NCBI RefSeq assembly: GCF_030219325.1
Contig: NZ_CP126625.1
Span: forward strand, 1,476,857 to 1,540,856
DNA: 64,000 bases
Reading direction: 5' to 3'
DNA from: Geothrix sp.
GTDB taxonomy: Bacteria > Acidobacteriota > Holophagae > Holophagales > Holophagaceae
Shown: one piece after another, positions 18,276 to 26,435 of the stretch
Layout: each line of letters starts with the position of its first letter
Numbering within the stretch: the stretch's first letter is position 1
Made by a program: the position numbers and the translations under genes
Notes under the pieces: model-generated
The model's input: the letters and a program-made list of their open reading frames with translations, nothing else
Databases searched by the model: none
What the model was told of the DNA's origin: nothing

Positions 18276-20216
18276 ATGAATTCCGCCCTCCGTCTGCTTC
18301 TGGTTGAAGACTCCCTGGAGGATGCCGAGCTGATCCTGATGCACCTGAGAAGCCACGGGATCGCGTTTACCAGCTTCCAGGTGGATTCCATGGAGGGTTT
18401 TGCCGCCGCGCTCGGGACGGAACCCTGGGATCTGGTCCTGTCCGACTTCAGCCTGCCCGGGACTGATGGCCTGAAAATCCTGGCCTGCCTGCGGGAGAGG
18501 GATCCCGACCTGCCCTTCATCCTCCTGTCCGGCGTGCTTGACGAGGAGGCCGCCGTCGAAGCCATGCGGAACGGGGCCAATGACTTCCTGCTCAAGGGCA
18601 ACCTGTCGCGCCTGGTTCCCGCCATCGAGCGCGAGATGAAGGACGCGGACCTGCGCCGGAAGCAGCGCGGGTTCGAGGAGGAGCTGAGGCTGCTGCACAC
18701 GGCCATGGAGCAGACGCCCGACATGGTGGTCATCACGGATCGCGACGGCGTGATGCTCTACGCCAACGCTGCGGCCTCGGCGGTCACGGGCTTCTCCCGC
18801 GCGGAACTCATCGGCCAGAACCCGCGGATCTTCAAGAGCGGCCAGCATGAGATGGCCTTCTACCACAGCATGTGGGAGGCCCTTCTCAGCGGTGAGACCT
18901 GGAGGGGCCACATCGTGAACCGCCGGAAGGACGGAACCCCCTGGGATGCCGAGGCGGTGATCGCCCCGGTGTTCAGTACCAGCGGAGATCTGCAGAACTA
19001 CCTGTGCACCGCCCGGGACATCACCCTGGAACGGCAGCTGCAGGGCTTCCTGGAGCAGACGCAGCGGCTGGAGACCATCGGCACCCTCACCAGCGGCATC
19101 GCCCACGACTTCAACAACATCCTGATGCCGATTCTCGGTCACGCCGAACTCGGCCTGACCCGTGCCGTGGGGGACCCGAAGCTCAAGCATGACCTGGAGA
19201 TCATCCAGGCCTCGACCTACCGGGCCCGGGATCTGGTTCGCCAGATCCTCACGTTCAGCCGGAAAAGCGAGGAAGAAGAGGCGCCCATCGAAGTCCAGGG
19301 CCTGCTCTCGGAGTCCCTCAAGCTGCTGCGGGCCACCGTGCCCAGCTCCATCCGGTTCGAGGTGGGCCTCGACGCGAAGGGGGCCTTCGCCAAGGTGGAT
19401 CCGACCAAGCTGCACCAGATCATCCTCAACCTCTGCACCAACGCCAGCCACGCCATGCGGGGCATCGCCGGCAAGCTCATCGTGCAACTCAGGCGGGAAC
19501 GGCTCCCGGCCACCGACTGCGCCATGAATGTCCAGCTCGAAGCAGGCGAGTATCTCCATCTGGAGGTGACCGATACGGGCCGGGGCATTCCTCCCGAGCA
19601 TCTGGACAAGGTCTTCCTGCCCTTCTTCACCACCAAGCCACCGCGCGAGGGCACGGGCCTCGGCTTGTCGGTGACCCACGGCATCGTGTGCGCTGCGGGA
19701 GGCGGGATCAAGGTCACCAGCCAGCCAGGCGCCGGGGCCTCCTTCAGCGTGTATCTGCCTCTCTCGGTCAAGGCCTCCGATCAGCCTTCCCCGAGCGAGG
19801 ACGGATCGGTGCGGGGCCAGGGCCACATCCTCCTGGTGGATGATGAATCGGCTCTGGTGGAGGCCGTGTGCGCCAACCTGATCCAGATGGGGTTCGAGGT
19901 CTCGCCCTTCACCGACCCAGAGCTGGCCTTGCGTACGTTCGCGGCGCACCCCCGGGCATTCCAGATGGTCCTCACGGACCAGGTCATGCCTGGCCTGTCT
20001 GGGCTCCAGCTGGCCAAGGCCCTCTGGACCATCCGGCCCGATGTCCCGATCATCCTGCTGTCCGGAGATCCCGACATGGGGGTGCTCACGCCCCGCATCG
20101 AGCAGGCCGGTTTCAAGGCCTGTCTCACCAAGCCCATGTCGACCAGGGAGATCGCCAAGGCCATCCTGCGGGTGCTTCCCGAACTGACCCGAACCCCCCT
20201 GGAGACGCCTCGATGA
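18276..20216 (+). CDS. Hybrid histidine kinase, REC-PAS-kinase-REC
   Basis: This is a cytoplasmic 646-residue hybrid. The N-terminal receiver has D57 (LVLSDFSLPG) and K near 107. One PAS domain spans about 130-250 (MEQTPDMVVITDRDGVMLYA). The H-box is IGTLTSGIAHDFNNILMP with H277, of the FixL/NtrB-like class. The ATPase has ILNLCTNASHAM and GTGLGLSVTHGIV. A C-terminal receiver (about 505-640) has D568 (MVLTDQVMPGL) and a CLTKPMS switch. With receivers at both ends it can both take in and pass on phosphate. It begins three bases after the Rcp1-like gene, so it may receive the signal of the upstream kinase. Confidence 0.92.
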   Translation: MNSALRLLLVEDSLEDAELILMHLRSHGIAFTSFQVDSMEGFAAALGTEPWDLVLSDFSLPGTDGLKILACLRERDPDLPFILLSGVLDEEAAVEAMRNGANDFLLKGNLSRLVPAIEREMKDADLRRKQRGFEEELRLLHTAMEQTPDMVVITDRDGVMLYANAAASAVTGFSRAELIGQNPRIFKSGQHEMAFYHSMWEALLSGETWRGHIVNRRKDGTPWDAEAVIAPVFSTSGDLQNYLCTARDITLERQLQGFLEQTQRLETIGTLTSGIAHDFNNILMPILGHAELGLTRAVGDPKLKHDLEIIQASTYRARDLVRQILTFSRKSEEEEAPIEVQGLLSESLKLLRATVPSSIRFEVGLDAKGAFAKVDPTKLHQIILNLCTNASHAMRGIAGKLIVQLRRERLPATDCAMNVQLEAGEYLHLEVTDTGRGIPPEHLDKVFLPFFTTKPPREGTGLGLSVTHGIVCAAGGGIKVTSQPGAGASFSVYLPLSVKASDQPSPSEDGSVRGQGHILLVDDESALVEAVCANLIQMGFEVSPFTDPELALRTFAAHPRAFQMVLTDQVMPGLSGLQLAKALWTIRPDVPIILLSGDPDMGVLTPRIEQAGFKACLTKPMSTREIAKAILRVLPELTRTPLETPR

Positions 20217-20293
20217 TCCCGGGGTGACTCCCACCATGCCCCTCTGGATTCCCGGGGGGCGCCACGCACGCGTAACGGAGAAGGGAGCTGGCG

Positions 20294-23200
20294 ATGAAGA
20301 TCAGGCACCTTGTCGCAGGCGCACTGGCAGTGGCAGTGGGGGGCATGGCGCTGGTGGGCTGGGCCGCCGACGTCGTCGTCCTGAAGAGCCTCCTCCCGGG
20401 CTGGGTAAGCATGAAGCCGAACACGGCCCTTGCGTTCCTGCTGATGGGAAGCGCGATGCTGCTGTCTTCCCCCCAGGCGCCGTCGCCCAGCCCTCGGAAA
20501 CCATCCGCAGTCTTCTATCTCTCACAGGCCTGCGCCCTGCTTGCCGGTCTGATCGGTCTGCTGACCTTGTGCGAGTACGCCCTCGGCTGGAATCCGGGCT
20601 TTGATCAGTGGCTGTTCAAGGAACCGGCCGGGGCGGTGGGGACGTCCAATCCAGGCCGAATGGCGCCGGACACGGCCGTGAGTTTCCTTCTCCTTGCAGC
20701 GGCCCGGCTCGCCGAAGGCTGGCACGCCATGCGGAGGGCCCGGGTCTTCTCCGTCATCGTCGGGTCCCTGGTGACGACGCTGGCGCTGGTGGAGATCTTC
20801 TCGTATTTCACGCCGGTCCTCCGGACCTATGGCTGGGGCGGTCTGACGATGATGGCGCTTCCCACCGCGACGCTGTTCGCAGTGCTGGGCCTTGCCATCA
20901 TCCAGGCCTCCTGGCGGGAGGCCCTGAGTCCACGGCTGGCCGAATTCTCCAATTACCTCTGGTGGCTGTCGGGTTCTTTCGGCGCCCTGGCCGTATCCTT
21001 CGCGCTGTACGTCCGGGCGGAGAATCAGGTCGACCGGTCCAATACTCTGCGCCTGCAGTCCATGCTCATGGCCGATGAGCTGCGCCAGTCCACGGACGAT
21101 CTCACACGGATGGCGAGGACCTACGTGATGACCGGTGATGCTGCCTACAAGCGTCATTTCCGGGACATCCTGGCCATCCGGGAGGGGGAGAAACCCCGGC
21201 CCGAGCACTATCAGAGGCCCTATTGGGATCTGGTGCTTGGGGATGGCCCGGCGCCGCGCGGCGATGGACAGGCTGTGCCACTGCTGGAGTCGATGCGGAA
21301 GACCGGGTTCACCCGCGAGGAATTCCGCTTGTTGCTGGAGGCCAAGGCCAACTCGGACAAGACCGCCACCCTGGAATCCGAGGCGATGGCCCTGGCCGAG
21401 TCCTCAGGGCCAGGGGCGGACGCTGACCGGGCGAAGGCCCGCAGGATGCTGTATGACGCCCGGTACCACGAGGCCAAAGCGGCCACCATGGTGCCGATCC
21501 TCGACTTTCTGAACCTGGTGGACAAGCGCACCCTTGCCCATGTCCAGGCGGCGGAGAACACCGCGACAATCTTCCGTTACCTCCTGGCGGCGTTCGGCTT
21601 CGGCTTGGCCTTCGTGCTCTGGCGCACCTACCGGGCCCTGGGCGACATCCTCGGGGGTGCGGTGGACGAGGTGTATCGGCAGATCGCCACCCTCGGAGCC
21701 GGGGACTTCTCGAAAGACATCCCGGTGCGGGCGGGCCTGGAGAACAGCGTACTGGGCTGGTTGTCGGAAACGCAGACCAAGCTGAAGGGAAGTGAACAGG
21801 AGCGTCAGCAGGCCGAAGCAGCCTTGCGTGCGAGCGAGGAGCGGTTCCGGATGGCCGCCGAGACTGCCAACGACGTGGTCTATGAATGGGACCTGAAGCA
21901 GAACGTCGAATGGTTCGGGAACATTGATGCGCTGCTCGGCTATGACCCGGGAGAGTTCCCCCGGACCTTGGACGGATGGACGTCATCCCTCCACCCACAG
22001 GACCTGGGCCGGACGATGGCGGCGATCCAGGCCCGCCTGGAGGGCTGCTCACCCTATATCGTCGAATACCGCGTCAGGCGGAAGGACGGAAGCTACCGGT
22101 GGTGGTCCGCCCGGGGCGCGGCTGCCAGGAACGCGGAAGGAGTCCCGATCCGATGGATCGGTTCGGTCACCGACATCACCGAGCGGAAGCTGGCCGAGGC
22201 CGAGATCCTCGCCTTCAACAAGGACCTGGAACACCGCGTCCAGGAGCGCACGGCGAAGCTGAACGACCTCAACGCCTACAACCGCAGCCTTCTGGAAGCC
22301 AGCCTTGATTCCCTGGTCACCATCGGCCTGGATGGCCGGATCCAGGATGTCAACGAGGCGACGGTGAAGGCCACGGGGGCCTCCCGCGCCGAGCTCGTCG
22401 GCTCCGATTTCTCCGACTACTTCACCGATCCGGACAAGGCAAAGGCAGGCTACGAAGCCGTCTTCCGGGATGGGTTCGTGCGGGACTATCCCCTCGCCCT
22501 CAGGCACCGGGTGGGAGAGACCCGGCAGGTCCTCTACAACGCCTCGGTGTACCGGAACAAGGAAGGTCAAGTGGCCGGGGTCTTCGCTGCCGCCCGGGAC
22601 GTGACGGACATGAAGAGGATCGAGGGGGAGCTCAGGGAGGCTCTCGAGCTCAATCAGAAGATCATTTCCGCCTCGCCCCTGGGCATGTTCGCCTGCCGGG
22701 CGGATGGGCCCTGCGTGTTCGCCAATGAGGCCATCGCCCGGATCTCCGGGGCCTCCCTCGAGACGATGCAGAGCCTCAACTTCCACGATCTCGCCTCCTG
22801 GCATGAGAACGGACTCATGGAGAAGGTCAACGGGGTGCTCTCCACCGGTGCGGACGCGGGTGAGACTGTCAGACTGGTCACCACCTTCGGCCGCGAGATC
22901 TGGATGAAATATCAGATCACCAGGTTCATCCGGGACAACTTCCCCCATTTCCTCATGGTCTCGGAGGACGTGACCGCGCAGAAGAAGGCCGAGGAGGCGA
23001 TCCAGGCCTTCAGTGCCTACAACCGCAGCCTCCTCGAGGCCAGCCTCGATCCCCTGGTCACCATCGCGGCGGATGGCAGGATCCAGGATGTCAACGATGC
23101 GACCGTCAGGGCCACTGGTGTCTCGCGTGAGGGCCTGATCGGGTCGGACTTCACGAGCTACTTCACCGAGCCTGGCAAGGCCAGGGCAGGCTACGAAAAG

Positions 23201-24970
23201 GTCTTCGAAGAGGGAATGGTCAGGGACTACGAGCTCTCCATCAAGCACCGGGACGGTGGTGTCATGGCGGTTCTCTACAACGCCTCGCTCTACCGGAACA
23301 AGGATGGCCAGATCGGGGGCATCTTCGCAGCGGCCCGCGACATCACGGAACGGCGGCAGGCTGAACGCGCCATGGCCAGGACCACCGCGATCCTGGATGA
23401 AGCGGGGCGGTTGGCCCGGATTGGCGGCTGGGAGATCGACCTCGGCACCCGCGAATTGACCTGGACGGAAACGACCTATGCCATCCATGAAATCGGAACC
23501 GACTACAAGCCGACGGTGGAAGAGGGGTTCCGGTTCTATGCTCCGGAATCTGCTCCCATCATTTCGGAGGCCGTGAGATCGGCCATGGAGGACGGGACGC
23601 CCTTCGATGAGGAACTGGAGTTCATAACTGCGAAACAGAACCGCATTTGGGTAAGGGCCATCGGGAAGGGCTACCGGGAGAACGGGAGGATTGCCCGGGT
23701 GGGCGGGGTCTTCCAGGACATCACAGCCCGGAAGAGAAGCGAGGCCATCAAGACCATCCAGAGCGACCTGGTGCAGCTTCTGGGGGGCCACACCGACCTC
23801 ATGGGCGCCTACTCCGCCTTCCTGGATGCGGCGATCGAAATTTCCGGCCTGGATTGCGGAGGCATCTACGCCGTGGATGAGGCGGCAGAGTGCCTCGAGC
23901 TCTTGATCGCCAAGGACCTTCCCGAGGATTTCATCAAGAGCTCCTCCCCGTTCGAGCGGCCTTCGCTGGACGCCAGCCTGGTGTTGGCCGGCCGGCCTGC
24001 GTACGTCACACTCCCGGCTCCCCCCGGAAGCGGCGAGGCCGGCCCTGGCCACTTGAAGGCCCTGGCCGTCGTTCCCCTTCGCGCCTCACAAACCGTCCTG
24101 GGCTGCCTGAGTGCGGGCTCCTTCACGCTGCCATCGGTGCCGGAGACCACGAGGGAGGCCCTCGAGACGCTCGCCTCCAGGGCTGCTCCGGTCATCGCGC
24201 GCATCAAAGCAGACATGGCCAACCTTGCGCTGAACCGGGAACTGTCCGTCAAGACGGTGCAGCTCGAAGCCGCCAACAAGGAGCTTGAGGCCTTTTCCTA
24301 CAGCGTCTCCCACGATTTGAGGGCACCCTTGCGGCACATGACGGGCTTTGTGGAGTTGCTTGGAAAGAGGGAAATGGATGGGCTGGACGAGAAGAGCCGG
24401 CACTACCTGAAAGTCGTGTCGGATTCCGCCCAGAAGATGGGCTGCCTGATCGACGACCTGCTCTCCTTCTCGCGGATGGGACGCGCGGAGATGATGAAGC
24501 AGAGCGTCGACCTGAAACGGCTCGCCCAGGAGGCCATCGAAGAGCTCTCCAGGGACCTGCCGGCGGAAAGAGCCATCCAATGGCGCGTCGGCGACCTGCC
24601 GGTGGTCACCGGAGACCGCGCGATGCTGCGCCAGGTCTTCGCCAACCTGTTTTCCAACGCGGTGAAATACTCCAGGCATGTGGAAACCGCCCTGATCGAA
24701 GTGGATGCACGGACCTCCCAGGACAACAACGGATGGACCGTGAGCGTCCGGGACAATGGCGCCGGATTCGACATGAAATACGTGGACAAGTTGTTCGGCC
24801 TGTTCCAGCGTCTTCATGCCATCGAGGAATACGAAGGGACGGGGGTGGGCCTGGCCAATGTGCGCCGCATCGTCGCCCGGCATGGCGGCAGGACCTGGGC
24901 CGAAGGAGAACTCGGCAGGGGGGCGGCCATCTACTTCACGTTGCCATGCGACAAGGAGGCGGGGACATGA
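20294..24970 (+). CDS. Large membrane-anchored multi-PAS sensor histidine kinase
   Basis: This 1558-residue kinase begins with about six hydrophobic helices (residues 1-245) and an exported-looking helical sensor bundle (about 245-425) containing DLTRMARTYVMTGDAAYKRH. Another helix follows near 425-445. Five PAS domains (about 515-640, 660-780, 785-900, 905-1025 and 1030-1150) and a GAF domain (about 1160-1300) come next. The core has H-box AFSYSVSHDLRAPLRH (H1340) and an ATPase ending GTGVGLANVRRIV. PAS 2 and PAS 4 are close duplicates (both carry AYNRSLLEASLD). The core is of the same class as the 14170 kinase. It is preceded by GGAGAAGGGAG, and its stop overlaps the ATG of a small receiver. 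The first helices resemble MASE-type integral sensors; the ligand is unknown. Confidence 0.9.
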   Translation: MKIRHLVAGALAVAVGGMALVGWAADVVVLKSLLPGWVSMKPNTALAFLLMGSAMLLSSPQAPSPSPRKPSAVFYLSQACALLAGLIGLLTLCEYALGWNPGFDQWLFKEPAGAVGTSNPGRMAPDTAVSFLLLAAARLAEGWHAMRRARVFSVIVGSLVTTLALVEIFSYFTPVLRTYGWGGLTMMALPTATLFAVLGLAIIQASWREALSPRLAEFSNYLWWLSGSFGALAVSFALYVRAENQVDRSNTLRLQSMLMADELRQSTDDLTRMARTYVMTGDAAYKRHFRDILAIREGEKPRPEHYQRPYWDLVLGDGPAPRGDGQAVPLLESMRKTGFTREEFRLLLEAKANSDKTATLESEAMALAESSGPGADADRAKARRMLYDARYHEAKAATMVPILDFLNLVDKRTLAHVQAAENTATIFRYLLAAFGFGLAFVLWRTYRALGDILGGAVDEVYRQIATLGAGDFSKDIPVRAGLENSVLGWLSETQTKLKGSEQERQQAEAALRASEERFRMAAETANDVVYEWDLKQNVEWFGNIDALLGYDPGEFPRTLDGWTSSLHPQDLGRTMAAIQARLEGCSPYIVEYRVRRKDGSYRWWSARGAAARNAEGVPIRWIGSVTDITERKLAEAEILAFNKDLEHRVQERTAKLNDLNAYNRSLLEASLDSLVTIGLDGRIQDVNEATVKATGASRAELVGSDFSDYFTDPDKAKAGYEAVFRDGFVRDYPLALRHRVGETRQVLYNASVYRNKEGQVAGVFAAARDVTDMKRIEGELREALELNQKIISASPLGMFACRADGPCVFANEAIARISGASLETMQSLNFHDLASWHENGLMEKVNGVLSTGADAGETVRLVTTFGREIWMKYQITRFIRDNFPHFLMVSEDVTAQKKAEEAIQAFSAYNRSLLEASLDPLVTIAADGRIQDVNDATVRATGVSREGLIGSDFTSYFTEPGKARAGYEKVFEEGMVRDYELSIKHRDGGVMAVLYNASLYRNKDGQIGGIFAAARDITERRQAERAMARTTAILDEAGRLARIGGWEIDLGTRELTWTETTYAIHEIGTDYKPTVEEGFRFYAPESAPIISEAVRSAMEDGTPFDEELEFITAKQNRIWVRAIGKGYRENGRIARVGGVFQDITARKRSEAIKTIQSDLVQLLGGHTDLMGAYSAFLDAAIEISGLDCGGIYAVDEAAECLELLIAKDLPEDFIKSSSPFERPSLDASLVLAGRPAYVTLPAPPGSGEAGPGHLKALAVVPLRASQTVLGCLSAGSFTLPSVPETTREALETLASRAAPVIARIKADMANLALNRELSVKTVQLEAANKELEAFSYSVSHDLRAPLRHMTGFVELLGKREMDGLDEKSRHYLKVVSDSAQKMGCLIDDLLSFSRMGRAEMMKQSVDLKRLAQEAIEELSRDLPAERAIQWRVGDLPVVTGDRAMLRQVFANLFSNAVKYSRHVETALIEVDARTSQDNNGWTVSVRDNGAGFDMKYVDKLFGLFQRLHAIEEYEGTGVGLANVRRIVARHGGRTWAEGELGRGAAIYFTLPCDKEAGT

Positions 24971-25413
24971 GAATCGACCTCAAGAAGATCCTTCTGGTGG
25001 AAGACAATCCACATGACGCCGAACTGACCTTGGAGGCCCTCGGGGAGAGGAACCTGGCCAACGAGGTGATCTGGCTGAAGGACGGCCAGGAGGCCCTGGA
25101 TTTTCTGTACTGCAGGGACGCCTACGCCGGTCGTGATCCGGTCAACCCGGTCCTGGTCCTCCTGGATATCAAGATGCCCCGCGTGGACGGCCTGGAGGTG
25201 CTGAGGATCGTCAAGTCGGATCCCAGGCTCCATACCATCCCCATGGTCATCCTCACCTCGTCGCGGGAGGAGACCGACCTCATCGAAAGCTACAACCATG
25301 GCGTGAACGCCTTCGTGGTGAAGCCCGTGAACTTCGCAGACTTCGTGCATGCGGTGTCCTCCCTGGGCGCCTTCTGGGCGGTGGTGAACGAGGCGCCGCC
25401 GATCAGGCTGTGA
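24967..25413 (+). CDS. Single-domain response regulator, Rcp1-like
   Basis: This is a 148-residue stand-alone receiver: E12-D13 pocket, phospho-acceptor D67 (LVLLDIKMP), T104-S and K near 131 (FVVKPVN). Like the gene at 17829 it has the long loop LDFLYCRDAYAGRDPVNP and ends in LGAFWAVVNEAPP, so it belongs to the same Rcp1-like group. It overlaps the 1558-residue kinase by four bases, giving the island a second kinase-plus-Rcp pair. It is convergent with the receiver gene at 25427. Confidence 0.93.
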   Translation: MRIDLKKILLVEDNPHDAELTLEALGERNLANEVIWLKDGQEALDFLYCRDAYAGRDPVNPVLVLLDIKMPRVDGLEVLRIVKSDPRLHTIPMVILTSSREETDLIESYNHGVNAFVVKPVNFADFVHAVSSLGAFWAVVNEAPPIRL

Positions 25414-25426
25414 ACCGGAACGAGGC

Positions 25427-25813
25427 CTAGGACTCGGATCCAGCCTCCCCGATGAGGGCGGCCACCGCCGTGTTGAGGTCCACGGGGCTGATGGGCTTGT
25501 GCAGGACGGCGTGCACGCCGAGCTTCTCCATGCGGTGTTCCAGGTCCTCATTCCGGTGGGCCGTGAGCATCATGACCTTCACCGTGGAAAGGAGGTCATC
25601 TTCGAAGCAGGCCCGGACCAGGCTGGAACCTGAGAAGGTGGGCATCTGCTGGTCGAGCACCAGGAGCTCCGGCCTCAGGTCTCGCAGGGACTCCAGCACC
25701 TGGCCGAGGCTGACGGGCTCGATTTCAGCGACCTCGTGCCCGGTCTGCTTCAGTGAGGCGGCCACGAAGGACCTCGCCAGCCTGCTGTCGTCCACGATCG
25801 CAATGACTGCCAC
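25427..25813 (-). CDS. Single-domain response regulator, CheY-like
   Basis: This is a 128-residue receiver with D8-D9 pocket, phospho-acceptor D54 (LLVLDQQMP), T83 and K near 106 (AVLHKPIS). It has no output domain. It differs from the Rcp1-like receivers of the island: shorter, and without the long loop before the phospho-acceptor strand. It lies next to a hemerythrin gene on the same strand (50 bases downstream of it), so a hemerythrin-receiver transcript is likely. Confidence 0.9.
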   Translation of the reverse strand: MAVIAIVDDSRLARSFVAASLKQTGHEVAEIEPVSLGQVLESLRDLRPELLVLDQQMPTFSGSSLVRACFEDDLLSTVKVMMLTAHRNEDLEHRMEKLGVHAVLHKPISPVDLNTAVAALIGEAGSES

Positions 25814-25864
25814 GGGTCGGGCTCCTGCTCGAAGTATGGGCCGACTGGCAAGAGATCCAAGGTC

Positions 25865-26263
25865 CTACCGGGTATTGAGGTGTGTGACGAGTCTGCGGTC
25901 CACCTCGCGGATGTGATGCTCGAGCCAGTCTTTCAGGAAGGCCATCACGGTCAGGGAAAGCGTCATGGATCCGGCAGCGTGCTTCTCTTCCAGCTCCTTG
26001 ACCTGGCGGACCAGGTCGTCGTGTTCGGCCGTGTGCGCCACCACCCCCGGGTAGTCCGTGTCCCGCATGAAGGTTTCCTCCGTCTGGAAATGCTCGACGG
26101 TGTAGGTCCGCAGAAACGCCAGGATGCCGGCGAGCTCATGGCGCGAGCTTCCGAGGCGCAGCGCCTCATGGAGCTGGTTCACGGCCTCGAACAGGGCGGC
26201 GTGCTGGCCGTCGATCCGCTCATGGCCGAGCCGGAGGTCCTCCGTGAATGTGGCAAAGGGCAT
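25865..26263 (-). CDS. Bacteriohemerythrin
   Basis: This is a 132-residue hemerythrin with a complete di-iron ligand set: H21 (IDGQHAAL), H58 and E62 (VEHFQTEE), H77 and H81 (AHTAEHDDL), H117 and D122. ATG 26263 is chosen because GGGGAGG lies five bases before it; a start at 26284 would add seven residues. It probably binds O2 and may sense or buffer it for the nearby receiver at 25427. Its location inside a signalling island, unlike the copy at 3100 which is paired with an SDR, is the main hint of a sensory role. Confidence 0.93.
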   Translation of the reverse strand: MPFATFTEDLRLGHERIDGQHAALFEAVNQLHEALRLGSSRHELAGILAFLRTYTVEHFQTEETFMRDTDYPGVVAHTAEHDDLVRQVKELEEKHAAGSMTLSLTVMAFLKDWLEHHIREVDRRLVTHLNTR

Positions 26264-26435
26264 GGCCGCCTCCCCAGATCCCATGAGCGCGGATGCATCC
26301 CACTCTTCGGGCGCGCCTGATCTCCCTCTCGTTATCGGGGGCAGGAACGGCGAACTGAATAATAGGGAGCAGATACTTCGCGGCGGGGAAAGGAGCGGAA
26401 AGCCGGGCTTCTAACACCGGTGGGTCGGCCAGCCG

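Noticed and set aside
17778-20237. An 819-codon minus-strand frame over the receiver and hybrid kinase
   Set aside because: It has no recognisable domain, and the opposite strand encodes complete signalling proteins with all motifs.
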